A DNA stretch of 63,040 nt from NCBI GenBank assembly GCA_019637225.1, contig JAHBWC010000047.1:1-63040 (forward strand), given 5' to 3'. The position numbers and the translations under genes are program-made. How positions within the stretch are numbered: the first letter of the stretch is position 1; each line of letters begins with the position of its first letter. Positions 1 to 9,002 of the stretch are shown here, in pieces. The notes below the pieces were generated by a model. That model was not told where the DNA came from. It worked only from the letters and a program-made list of their open reading frames with translations, and ran no database searches. Source of the stretch: Labilithrix sp. Lineage in GTDB: Bacteria > Myxococcota_A > Polyangia > Polyangiales > Polyangiaceae.

Positions 1-1
1 G

Positions 2-736
2 ACGCTCCACGCTTGGCAGAAGCTCGCGAGCATCATCACGCGCGCCGAGACCCAGTGGGGCGACGCCGATCACGGCATGTGGGAGCCGCGGCACGGCGTC
101 CGCCACAACGTCCACTCGAAGCTGATGAACTGGCTCGCGTTCGATCGCGGCGGCCACCTCGCGACCTCGTTCGGACGCAAAGACCTCGCCGAGCGATGGG
201 CGCGCTCTGCCGCCGAGGTCCACGCCGACATCTGCGCGCGCGGCATGGATCGGACGCGCCGCCACTTCGTCAGCGTCTACGGCGAGGACCGCCCCGACGC
301 GGCCCTCCTCCTCCTGCCGACGGCGGGCTTCCTCCCGGACGACGATCCCCGGATCGAAGCGACCGTCTCGTGGGTCCGCCGAGAGCTCGCCGACGGCCCC
401 TTCGTCTACCGCTACCACGACGCCGACGGCGTGGGCGGCCCCGAGGGCGCGTTCGTCCTCTGCGGCTTCTGGCTCGTCGAGGCGCTCGCGCTCCTCGGCC
501 GCCTCGACGAAGCGCGCGAGATCTTCGTCGCGCACGCCGACGCCGCGAATCACCTCGGGCTCCTCGCCGAGGAGATCGTGCCGAGCGACCGCACGCTGCT
601 CGGCAACTTCCCGCAGGCGTTCAGCCACCTCGGCCTCATCAACGCGGCGCTGCGCATCGACCTCGGTCTGCGCCTCCGCGACGAGGGCTCCTCACGCGCG
701 CCTCACCTGGTGGGCTCGATCACGCGACGGGCGTGA
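2..736 (+). CDS. GH15-family glycoside hydrolase (glucoamylase/trehalase type), C-terminal part
   Basis: The reading frame is open from the first bases, so the gene begins outside the window; about 244 codons remain. It matches the C-terminal half of GH15 (alpha/alpha)6-barrel enzymes. GMWEPRHG holds the usual catalytic-acid Glu, followed by HNVHSKLMNW. LLAEEIVP near the end holds the likely catalytic-base Glu, followed by the family signature GNFPQAFSHLGLINAAL. GH15 enzymes hydrolyse alpha-glucosidic bonds such as those of maltodextrins or trehalose; the exact substrate cannot be told from this fragment. The gene converges on the ribosomal-protein operon, with a terminator hairpin between them. 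Family assignment is firm, substrate is not. Confidence 0.85.
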   Translation, partial: TLHAWQKLASIITRAETQWGDADHGMWEPRHGVRHNVHSKLMNWLAFDRGGHLATSFGRKDLAERWARSAAEVHADICARGMDRTRRHFVSVYGEDRPDAALLLLPTAGFLPDDDPRIEATVSWVRRELADGPFVYRYHDADGVGGPEGAFVLCGFWLVEALALLGRLDEAREIFVAHADAANHLGLLAEEIVPSDRTLLGNFPQAFSHLGLINAALRIDLGLRLRDEGSSRAPHLVGSITRRA

Positions 737-770
737 TCCGCGCGCGCGACGCGAGTGCGGGCGACCCCCC

Positions 771-806
771 AAAAAAGGACAGCCCCGAGATCCGAAGATC
801 CGGGGC
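771..806 (-). terminator. Intrinsic terminator after rpsS
   Basis: Read on the minus strand, the stem GCCCCGGATC pairs with GATC(T)CGGGGC around a TTCG loop, with one bulged base. It is followed a few bases later by a run of six T (771-776). It starts about 40 nt after the rpsS stop codon, so transcription of the ribosomal-protein operon probably ends here instead of continuing into rplV and rpsC. The T run is on the minus-strand side only. Confidence 0.85.
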
Positions 807-844
807 CGTCAAGATGGGGCGCGCGAGGCGCCGTGGGGCGCGGT

Positions 845-1141
845 CTACTTGCCGCCGGGCTTGCCGCCGACCTTGGCCTTCTTGTCGCCCTGGTGCCCGT
901 GGAAGGTGCGCGTCGGGGCGAACTCGCCGAGCTTGTGCCCGACCATGTTCTCCGTGACGAACACCGGGATGAACTTGCGGCCGTTGTGGACCGCGAACGT
1001 GAGGCCGATGGCCTCCGGAGTGATCGTGCTGCGGCGCGACCAGGTCTTGATGACCTTCTTGGACTGCGTCGCCTGGGCGGCGGCGATCTTCTCCATGAGA
1101 TGACCGTCGATGAAGGCGCCCTTCTTGATTGAACGCGGCAT
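845..1141 (-). CDS. rpsS: 30S ribosomal protein S19
   Basis: 98 aa, normal length for S19, a small-subunit head protein that binds 16S rRNA with S13. The N-terminus MPRSIKKGAFID and the signature GHKLGEFAPTRTFHGHQG are typical. It is the last gene of the minus-strand operon, 11 nt after rplB. In most bacteria rplV, rpsC, rplP and rpmC follow; here an intrinsic terminator follows and the next gene lies on the other strand. The protein itself looks fully intact. Confidence 0.97.
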   Translation of the reverse strand: MPRSIKKGAFIDGHLMEKIAAAQATQSKKVIKTWSRRSTITPEAIGLTFAVHNGRKFIPVFVTENMVGHKLGEFAPTRTFHGHQGDKKAKVGGKPGGK

Positions 1142-1152
1142 GACTTACTCCC

Positions 1153-1986
1153 TTAGCCCTTCTGGCCGCGACGCTTCACGATCATCGCGTCGGTACGCTT
1201 GTTGTTGCGGGTCTTGAGACCCTTGGCGAGCTGACCCCACGGCGAGCATGGATGCCGACCGCCGGAGGTACGACCCTCGCCGCCGCCCATCGGGTGGTCG
1301 ACCGGGTTCATCGTGACGCCGCGGTTGTGGGGGCGCTTGCCCATCCAGCGAACGCGGCCAGCCTTGCCGAGCGAGACGTTCGCGTGATCGATGTTGGACA
1401 CCTGGCCGATGGTGGCCTGGCAGTCCTGATGGATCATGCGGACCTCGCCCGACGGCATGCGGACCTGCGCGTAGTCGCCGTCCTTCGCCATGAGAACCGC
1501 GCCCGAGCCGGCCGAGCGAACGAGCTGGCCGCCCTTGCCCTTCCGCATCTCGAGGTTGTGGATCATCGTGCCGAGCGGGATGTGGCGGAGCGGCATCGAG
1601 TTGCCGGGCTTGATGTCCGCGTTGCGGCTCGCGACGACCGTGTCGCCGACGTTCATCCCCGTCGGAGCGAGGATGTAGCGCTTCTCGCCGTCGACGTAGT
1701 TGAGGAGGGCGATGCGCGCGGTGCGGTTCGGATCGTACTCGATCGAAGCGACCACGGCCGGAACGCCGATCTTGTCGCGGCGCCAGTCGATGACGCGGTA
1801 GCGCTGCTTGTGACCACCGCCGCGGAAGCGGCTGGTGATGCGGCCGTGCGCGTTGCGCCCGCCCGTCGACGTCTGGTGCTCGAGGAGGCTCTTCTCCGGC
1901 TTCTTGCCGGGGGTGAGCTCCTTGAAGTCGTAGCCGGAGTAGAAGCGCCGTGCAGGCGACGTCGGCTTGTAGTTCTTGATGGCCAT
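1153..1986 (-). CDS. rplB: 50S ribosomal protein L2
   Basis: 277 aa, full length. L2 is a core 23S rRNA-binding protein needed for subunit association and peptidyl-transferase assembly. The C-terminal signature NPVDHPMGGGEGRTSGGR is present, with Met in place of the second His of the E. coli DHPHGGGEG; as far as I know this variant is common in relatives. The basic tail KTRNNKRTDAMIVKRRG is intact. The start lies one base after the rplW stop, so the two are probably translationally coupled. Confidence 0.97.
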   Translation of the reverse strand: MAIKNYKPTSPARRFYSGYDFKELTPGKKPEKSLLEHQTSTGGRNAHGRITSRFRGGGHKQRYRVIDWRRDKIGVPAVVASIEYDPNRTARIALLNYVDGEKRYILAPTGMNVGDTVVASRNADIKPGNSMPLRHIPLGTMIHNLEMRKGKGGQLVRSAGSGAVLMAKDGDYAQVRMPSGEVRMIHQDCQATIGQVSNIDHANVSLGKAGRVRWMGKRPHNRGVTMNPVDHPMGGGEGRTSGGRHPCSPWGQLAKGLKTRNNKRTDAMIVKRRGQKG

Positions 1987-1987
1987 C

Positions 1988-2284
1988 TCAGCTCTCGCTC
2001 GTCTCTGCGAAGAAGTCGATGTTCTCGCCCTCGGCGAGGGTCACGACCGCCTTCTTCCAGTTCTGCATCTTGGCGTAGCCACGCCCCATGCGGCGGTCCT
2101 TGCCGCGATAGAGCATGGTGTTGACGCTCTCCACCTTCACGCTGAAGAGCTTCTGGACGGCTTCCTTGATCTGGACCTTGTTCGCGGTCCGGAGGACCTC
2201 GAACACGACCTGATTCTGACCACGGAGCGTGTTGCTCTTCTCCGTGAGGAAGATCGGCTTACGGATGACGGACTCGGGGGTCAT
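1988..2284 (-). CDS. rplW: 50S ribosomal protein L23
   Basis: 98 aa, normal for bacterial L23, which sits at the polypeptide exit and docks trigger factor and SRP. The N-terminal pattern (PESVIRKPIFLTEKSNTLR) and the central KVQIKEAVQKLFSVKVESVNT region are characteristic, as is the basic GKDRRMGRGYAKMQNWKKAVVTL segment. Its ATG overlaps the rplD stop (ATGA), so the two are coupled. No damage is visible. Confidence 0.96.
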   Translation of the reverse strand: MTPESVIRKPIFLTEKSNTLRGQNQVVFEVLRTANKVQIKEAVQKLFSVKVESVNTMLYRGKDRRMGRGYAKMQNWKKAVVTLAEGENIDFFAETSES

Positions 2285-2946
2285 TTCGCACCAGCCTTCT
2301 TGCCAGGCTTGTTCTCCGCCTTGGAGAGGCAGCGAGTCTCGAGCGCCTTGGCCGCGTCCTTCGAGAGGACGAGGGTGTCATGGCGCAGGAGGTCGTAGAC
2401 GTTCACGCCCTCGGGGGGCAAAAACTGGTGATCTTCGCAGTTGCGGATCGACAGGCGAAGGTTCTCGTTGCCGGCGACGTCGACGACGAGCGTGTGACGC
2501 TCGGTCTTCAGCGCGCCGAGCGCCTGGAGGAGGCCCTTCGTCTTGATCTCGGCGAGCTCGAAGCGGTCGACCACGACGAGGCGGCCTTCCTTGGCGAACT
2601 TCGAGAGCGCCGAGCGGAGCGCGCCGAGGCGCACCTGGCGCGGCGGGCGGTAGCTCCAGTCGCGGTTGCGCGGCGGGTGGGCCTGACCGCCACCGACGAA
2701 CACCGGCGCACGGATCGAGCCGTGACGCGCGCGCCCCGTGCCCTTCTGCTTGTAGAGCTTCTTGGTGCTGCCGGCGACGGCGGAGCGGTTCTTCGCGGTC
2801 GCGGAGCCCTGACGCTTGCTCGCGAGCTGCGCCTTCACCACCTCGTAGAAGAGATGCTCCTTCACCTCGGTGGCGAAGACCTCATCCGCGAGGTCGACCG
2901 TGCCGACCTTTTCGCGCTTCAGGTTGTAGACATCAACGGTTGCCAT
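2281..2946 (-). CDS. rplD: 50S ribosomal protein L4
   Basis: 221 aa. L4 binds 23S rRNA, lines the exit tunnel and in E. coli represses its own operon. KGTGRARHGSIRAPVFVGGG is the diagnostic tunnel-loop motif; the C-terminal VNVYDLLRHDTLVLSKDAAKAL region also fits. The start ATG at 2946 has an AGAGG-like ribosome binding site. Only 27 nt separate it from rpsJ upstream, so rplC (L3), normally found between S10 and L4, is absent. The protein looks functional. Confidence 0.96.
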   Translation of the reverse strand: MATVDVYNLKREKVGTVDLADEVFATEVKEHLFYEVVKAQLASKRQGSATAKNRSAVAGSTKKLYKQKGTGRARHGSIRAPVFVGGGQAHPPRNRDWSYRPPRQVRLGALRSALSKFAKEGRLVVVDRFELAEIKTKGLLQALGALKTERHTLVVDVAGNENLRLSIRNCEDHQFLPPEGVNVYDLLRHDTLVLSKDAAKALETRCLSKAENKPGKKAGAK

Positions 2947-2973
2947 GATGAACCTCTAAGTTCGGTTGCCGGC

Positions 2974-3291
<318 letters not shown>

Positions 3292-3303
3292 CTGTCTTCT
3301 TCC

Positions 3304-4376
<1,073 letters not shown>

Positions 4377-4440
4377 TGTCTTCTCCGAGATCGGACGGAA
4401 CTTCGAGTTTGCTTGGGCGCGGTAGTCCGCGCGCGGGAGT

Positions 4441-4460
4441 CGAGGGGCCGGAGCCCCTCG
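4441..4460 (-). terminator. Perfect hairpin between fusA and tuf
   Basis: CGAGGGGC, a CGGA loop, then GCCCCTCG form a perfect 8-bp stem starting 8 nt after the fusA stop codon. There is no T run, so it could be a Rho-assisted or partial terminator, or an RNA-processing/stability element separating fusA from the downstream genes. Function is inferred from position only. Confidence 0.45.
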
Positions 4461-4467
4461 CGTGGAG

Positions 4468-6585
4468 TTACTTGGTCGCGCCCTTCACCTTCGCGATGAC
4501 CTCTTCCTGGACCGCGGCGGGGACGGGAGCGTAGTGCGAGAAGTGGAGCGACGACGTCGCGCGGCCCTGCGTGAGGGAGCGGAGGTCGGTGACGTAACCG
4601 AACATCGAGGCGAGCGGCACCTCGGCGTCGATGACCTGCGCGTTGCCGCGCTGGCTCATGCCGAGGATCTTCCCGCGGCGCGAGTTGAGGTCGCCGATGA
4701 CGTCGCCCATGTACTGCTCGGGGACGACGACCTCGTTCTTGAAGATCGGCTCGAGCAGGTGGAGACCCGCGCGCTTGGCGCCGTCCTGGAAGCAGAGCGA
4801 GGCGGCGATTTCGAACGCCGCGGCGCTCGAGTCGACGTCGTGGTAGCTGCCGTCGTAGACGCGGCAGTGAAGGTCGACCATCGGGAAGCCGGCGAGGACG
4901 CCGCGCTCCATGGCCTCCTTGACGCCCTTCTGGATGGCGGGGATGAACTCCTTCGGGATGACGCCGCCGACGACGGCGTTCTCGAAGACGTAGCCCTTGC
5001 CACGCTCGCCGGGGCCGATCTCCATGAGGACGTGGCCGAACTGGCCGCGACCGCCGGACTGCTTGGCGTACTTGTACTCGCAGTGGACCGAGTTCGCGAT
5101 CGCCTCGCGGTACGCGACCTCGGGCTTGCCGACGTTCGACTCGACCTTGAACTCGCGCTTGAGGCGGTCGCAGATGATGTCGAGGTGGAGCTCGCCCATA
5201 CCGCTGATGATCGTCTGACCCGACTCCTCGTCCGTGTGGACGCGGAACGAGGGGTCTTCCGTCGCGAGCTTCTGGAGGGCGACGCCGAGCTTCTCGACGT
5301 CGGCCTTCGTCTTCGGCTCGACGGCGATCGAGATGACGGGCTCCGGGAAGATCATCTTCTCGAGGACGATCGGCTTCTTCTCGTCGCAGAGCGTGTCGCC
5401 CGTGCGCGTGTCCTTGAGGCCGACGGCCGCGTAGATGTTGCCGGCATCGGCCTCGGTGAGCTCCTCACGCTTGTTGGCGTGCATGCGGAGGATGCGGCCG
5501 ATGCGCTCGCGCTTCCCGCGGGTCGAGTTCGTCACCATCGTGCCGCTCTGGATCGTCCCGGAGTACACGCGGAAGAACGTCAGGTTGCCGTGCGGGTCGT
5601 TGATGATCTTGAACGCGTAGCCGCTGAACGGCTCCTTGTCGTCCGCCTTGCGCTCCTCTTCCTTGTCGTTGTCGGGGTTCACGCCCTTGACGGCAGGGAT
5701 GTCGAGCGGCGACGGCAGGTAGTTGATGACCGCGTCGAGGAGGAGCTGGACGCCCTTGTTCTTGAAGGCCGAGCCGCAGAGGACCGGGAAGAACTTGAAC
5801 GAGGTGCAGCCCTTGCGGATCGCGCCGACGATCTCGGCCTCGGTGATCTCGGCGGTCTTGCCGTCGAGGAACTTCGCCATGATGCCGTCGTCGATGTCGG
5901 CGCAGGCCTCGATCATCTTCTCGCGGTACTCGGCGGCCTTCGCCTTGAGGTTCTCCGGGATCTCGACCCAGTCGTACTTCTGACCCTTCGACTCCTCGTC
6001 GAAGATCGCGGCCTTCATCTTGACGAGGTCGACCACGCCCTTGTGCTGGTCTTCTTCGCCGACGGGCCACTGGATCGGGACCGGGATGACGCCGAGGCGG
6101 TCCTTGATCGAGTTGACGTTCATCTCGAAGTCGGCGCCCGTCTTGTCCATCTTGTTGACGAACACGATGCGCGGGACGCGGAACTTGTCGGCCTGACGCC
6201 AGACGGTCTCGGTCTGGGGCTCGACGCCGTTGCCGCCGTCGAGGACCGCGACCGCGCCGTCGAGCACGCGGAGCGAACGCTCGACCTCGATCGTGAAGTC
6301 GACGTGGCCTGGCGTGTCGATGATGTTGATGCGGTGCGTGACGCCCGCGTGCGGGCCCTCGCCCGGCTTCCAGAAGCAGTTCGTCGCGGCGGAGGTGATC
6401 GTGATGCCACGCTCCTGCTCCTGGACCATGTAGTCCATGGTCGCGGCGCCCTCGTGGACCTCACCGATCTTGTAGTTGACGCCCGTGTAGTAGAGAACGC
6501 GCTCGGTCGTCGTCGTCTTGCCCGCGTCGATGTGGGCCATGATTCCGATGTTGCGCGTCTTCTCGAGCGAGTATTCGCGGGCCAC
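4468..6585 (-). CDS. fusA: Translation elongation factor G
   Basis: 705 aa from a GTG start at 6585 that has GGAGA a few bases upstream; this gives the expected N-terminus AREYSLEKTRNIGIMAHID. An in-frame ATG 90 nt further upstream would add a nonconserved leader and is not preferred. EF-G is the GTPase that drives ribosomal translocation. GTPase motifs are intact: AHIDAGKTT (G1), DTPGHVDF (G3) and VNKMD (G4), followed by the beta-barrel and the C-terminal EF-G domains. It is first in the minus-strand operon and has its own promoter about 260 nt upstream. rpsL-rpsG, its usual upstream partners, lie 13 kb away. Confidence 0.97.
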   Translation of the reverse strand: MAREYSLEKTRNIGIMAHIDAGKTTTTERVLYYTGVNYKIGEVHEGAATMDYMVQEQERGITITSAATNCFWKPGEGPHAGVTHRINIIDTPGHVDFTIEVERSLRVLDGAVAVLDGGNGVEPQTETVWRQADKFRVPRIVFVNKMDKTGADFEMNVNSIKDRLGVIPVPIQWPVGEEDQHKGVVDLVKMKAAIFDEESKGQKYDWVEIPENLKAKAAEYREKMIEACADIDDGIMAKFLDGKTAEITEAEIVGAIRKGCTSFKFFPVLCGSAFKNKGVQLLLDAVINYLPSPLDIPAVKGVNPDNDKEEERKADDKEPFSGYAFKIINDPHGNLTFFRVYSGTIQSGTMVTNSTRGKRERIGRILRMHANKREELTEADAGNIYAAVGLKDTRTGDTLCDEKKPIVLEKMIFPEPVISIAVEPKTKADVEKLGVALQKLATEDPSFRVHTDEESGQTIISGMGELHLDIICDRLKREFKVESNVGKPEVAYREAIANSVHCEYKYAKQSGGRGQFGHVLMEIGPGERGKGYVFENAVVGGVIPKEFIPAIQKGVKEAMERGVLAGFPMVDLHCRVYDGSYHDVDSSAAAFEIAASLCFQDGAKRAGLHLLEPIFKNEVVVPEQYMGDVIGDLNSRRGKILGMSQRGNAQVIDAEVPLASMFGYVTDLRSLTQGRATSSLHFSHYAPVPAAVQEEVIAKVKGATK

Positions 6586-7110
6586 TTGAGTCTCCGTTCC
6601 GGTCGGGGGTCTAAACGTTGTCGGGGATCGCGTCCCCAAGATGCACGAAACCCCCTCTGGTCCTCCCGCTGCCATTTTCAGCGGGCCCGGATCGGCCGGG
6701 TGTTCCAGAGAGGGTGTCGGGGTACCGCTTCAGCTTTTCGTGACCGCCTCGGCGAATCACGCTGGGGTAACCCGATCCTTATGTCGCGTCAGTCATGCGC
6801 TTTTTGAGCGACCTCGTCCCCCGAGTCCTTTGGGGGAGCGCGTTATTATCAATGACAGCGCCAAAGTCAAGCAGCGAGGCACCCTTCGGGCGCTCCGCCC
6901 GGACGGACCCGGACCGTGCTCCGCCCCGCCCGACCTGACCGGGACGGCGCACACGCCTCTCTTACCCCGCCCGCCACGCATTGCCAGTGTGGTCCAGCGT
7001 GCGCCGGGACCCGCCCCGCGACCGTCCCCCGCCTCGCCCTGGGTCCCGGCCTCCGCGGCAGGCTCGGCTTGTTCCGGCGCGCCTCCGCCGAGTAACGTCT
7101 GCCGGTTGTC
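6586..7110. other. Divergent intergenic region fusA / GT-C gene
   Basis: 525 nt without a convincing gene. It holds the fusA promoter (6843-6870) and a long fusA leader of about 250 nt. Just downstream of the -10 box the leader can form a CCCCC...GGGGG hairpin (around 6817-6837). The part next to 7111 is very GC-rich, and no promoter could be recognised there. Confidence 0.6.
6843..6870 (-). promoter_or_regulatory. Sigma-70-type promoter for fusA operon
   Basis: On the minus strand: TTGACT (6865-6870), a 16-nt spacer, then TAATAA (6843-6848). This AT-rich patch stands out from its GC-rich surroundings and points at fusA. It has the same architecture as the rpsL promoter at 20529-20556 (TTGACA, 16 nt, TAGAGT). 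It explains how the fusA-S10 block is transcribed without rpsL-rpsG. Confidence 0.7.
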
Positions 7111-8955
7111 ATGTCGCAGGCCGACGTCCCCGAGGAAGAGCCGCCCGGATCGGGGGAGCCCGAGCGCCACTCACGCGAGCGGATCGCGCGGCCGACGCCG
7201 CTCGACCGGGCGCGCCGGCGCGCCGCGGCGCTCGGCCGCCGCGTCGTCGGGACGCCGCGCTCCCGCTTCGACGCGGTCCGGCGCCTGCTCGCGCCGCTCA
7301 TCCTCGCGCTCGTCCCCCTCTGGTGGGTCGCGGACGCGACGTACCGCGCGACCCTGACCACGGTCGGACGCGACCAGGGGATCTTCCAGTACATCGCCTG
7401 GGCGGTCCGCGAGGGCGACGTCGACTACCGCGACGTCCGCGACGTCAACGGGCCGCTCGTCCACCTGATCCACATGGTCGGGCTCGCGCTCGGCGGCGCC
7501 GACGAGAATCGCTTCCACGTCCTCGACCTGATCGCGACCGGGGCGTCGTTCGCCGTCGTCGGGGCGCTCCTGCCGGGCATCGTCGCGCGGCGGCCGCCGA
7601 CGTGGCTCGAGCGCGCGGGGTGGGCGCTCGCCGCGTGGGTCGCGCTCGCCGGGCAGTACGCGCTGCACCTCTACTGGAACCAGGCGCAGCGCGAGAGCTT
7701 CGCGGACTGGTTTCTCCTCCCGAGCATCGCGCTGCAGATCGCGCGGCCGAGCGCGCGCCCCGGCGCCTCGCCGTCACGGCGCATCGTCGCGATCGCCGCG
7801 CTCTCGACGATCACCTGGTTCGCCAAGTCGAGCTTCGCGGTCTTCACGGCGATGCAGCTCGCCGTCCTGCTCGTCGATCGCGACATCCCGCTCTCGCGCC
7901 GCGCGCGCCTGAAGAGCTTCGTCGTCGGCGGCCTCCTCGGCGCGGTCGTGCCGCTGCTCTACCTGCTCCGCTACGGTGACCTCGTCACCTTCGTCCAGAT
8001 CTCGCTCCACGACGTGCCCCGCGTCTACCGCTTCATCTGGGCTCGCAGCGCGCCCGAGATCCTCGGCGACGACGGACCGCTCGGCACGGTGTCGATGGGG
8101 CTCGCGGTCTCCGCGGTGCTCGTCGCGCTCGTGGCGCTCCGCACTTTGCCGCGACGCATGCTCGCGCTGGCGCTCGCGCCGATCGCCGGGCTCGCGTCGG
8201 TGATCGCCCAGCACAAGGGCTTCGGCTACCACTTCCACCCGATCGGCGCGACGACGCACATGGGCTTCATGGTGCTCGTCGCCCTCTTGTGGGAGCGGTT
8301 CCGCGGCGCGCCGAGGAGCCGGCCTCTCGGCCGCTGGGTCGCGCTCGGCGTCGCGACCGCTTACGCGCTCAGCGTGGCGTCGGCGATGCGAATGAGCCCG
8401 CAGACGCGGAACGTGTGGATCCTCGCCGGCGGCGAGACACCCGAGCGCCGAAACAAGCGCGAGTACTTCGACAGCTTCAAGACGCACGACTTCTTCCCGT
8501 GGGAGCTCCGTCAGGGCGCGCGCTACCTCGCGGACAACCTCTCCCCGAACGCGCGCGTGCAGGTCTACGGGATGGATCCGTACATCCTGTTCCTCGCGCA
8601 GCGCCGCTCGGCGACGCCGTACATCTACGCGTACGACCTCAACGCGGACGCCGCGCTCGAGGGCGGCTGGTCGAACCGGCCGACGTGGATCCAGAGCGAG
8701 CACATCCGGGCGTGGCGCGACGCGCACGAGCGCGATCTGCTCGCGCGGCTGAAGGAGGCGCCGCCCGAGGCGTTCGTCTTCCTCGACCACGCGCCGCTCA
8801 CCTCGTGGCCCGACGCGTGGGAGGACTTCAAGCACTGCTGCAAGGAGACGGCGGTCTGGGTCGCGACCCACTACCACGCAGCGCGATCGTTCGGAGAGGT
8901 GCACGTCTGGCTCCGTGACGACCTGCCCATCCCCGACGCCGAGGGCCTGCCCTGA
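7111..8955 (+). CDS. GT-C fold membrane glycosyltransferase-like protein
   Basis: 614 aa. After a basic cytosolic N-terminus there are about ten hydrophobic segments between residues 60 and 430, then a soluble domain of about 150 residues. The first extracytoplasmic loop has GRDQGIFQYIAWAVREG (Asp88) and YRDVRDVNGPL. These fit the acidic catalytic loop of GT-C (PMT/ArnT-like) lipid-linked sugar transferases that glycosylate surface polymers. The match is by topology and motif only; the substrate is unknown. It is followed 47 nt later by a kinase gene on the same strand, so the two may be co-transcribed. Confidence 0.65.
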   Translation: MSQADVPEEEPPGSGEPERHSRERIARPTPLDRARRRAAALGRRVVGTPRSRFDAVRRLLAPLILALVPLWWVADATYRATLTTVGRDQGIFQYIAWAVREGDVDYRDVRDVNGPLVHLIHMVGLALGGADENRFHVLDLIATGASFAVVGALLPGIVARRPPTWLERAGWALAAWVALAGQYALHLYWNQAQRESFADWFLLPSIALQIARPSARPGASPSRRIVAIAALSTITWFAKSSFAVFTAMQLAVLLVDRDIPLSRRARLKSFVVGGLLGAVVPLLYLLRYGDLVTFVQISLHDVPRVYRFIWARSAPEILGDDGPLGTVSMGLAVSAVLVALVALRTLPRRMLALALAPIAGLASVIAQHKGFGYHFHPIGATTHMGFMVLVALLWERFRGAPRSRPLGRWVALGVATAYALSVASAMRMSPQTRNVWILAGGETPERRNKREYFDSFKTHDFFPWELRQGARYLADNLSPNARVQVYGMDPYILFLAQRRSATPYIYAYDLNADAALEGGWSNRPTWIQSEHIRAWRDAHERDLLARLKEAPPEAFVFLDHAPLTSWPDAWEDFKHCCKETAVWVATHYHAARSFGEVHVWLRDDLPIPDAEGLP

Positions 8956-9002
8956 CGCGGGCGTGAGCCCCGCTCCAGCCGCGGACGAGCTATCGTGGAA
9001 GG

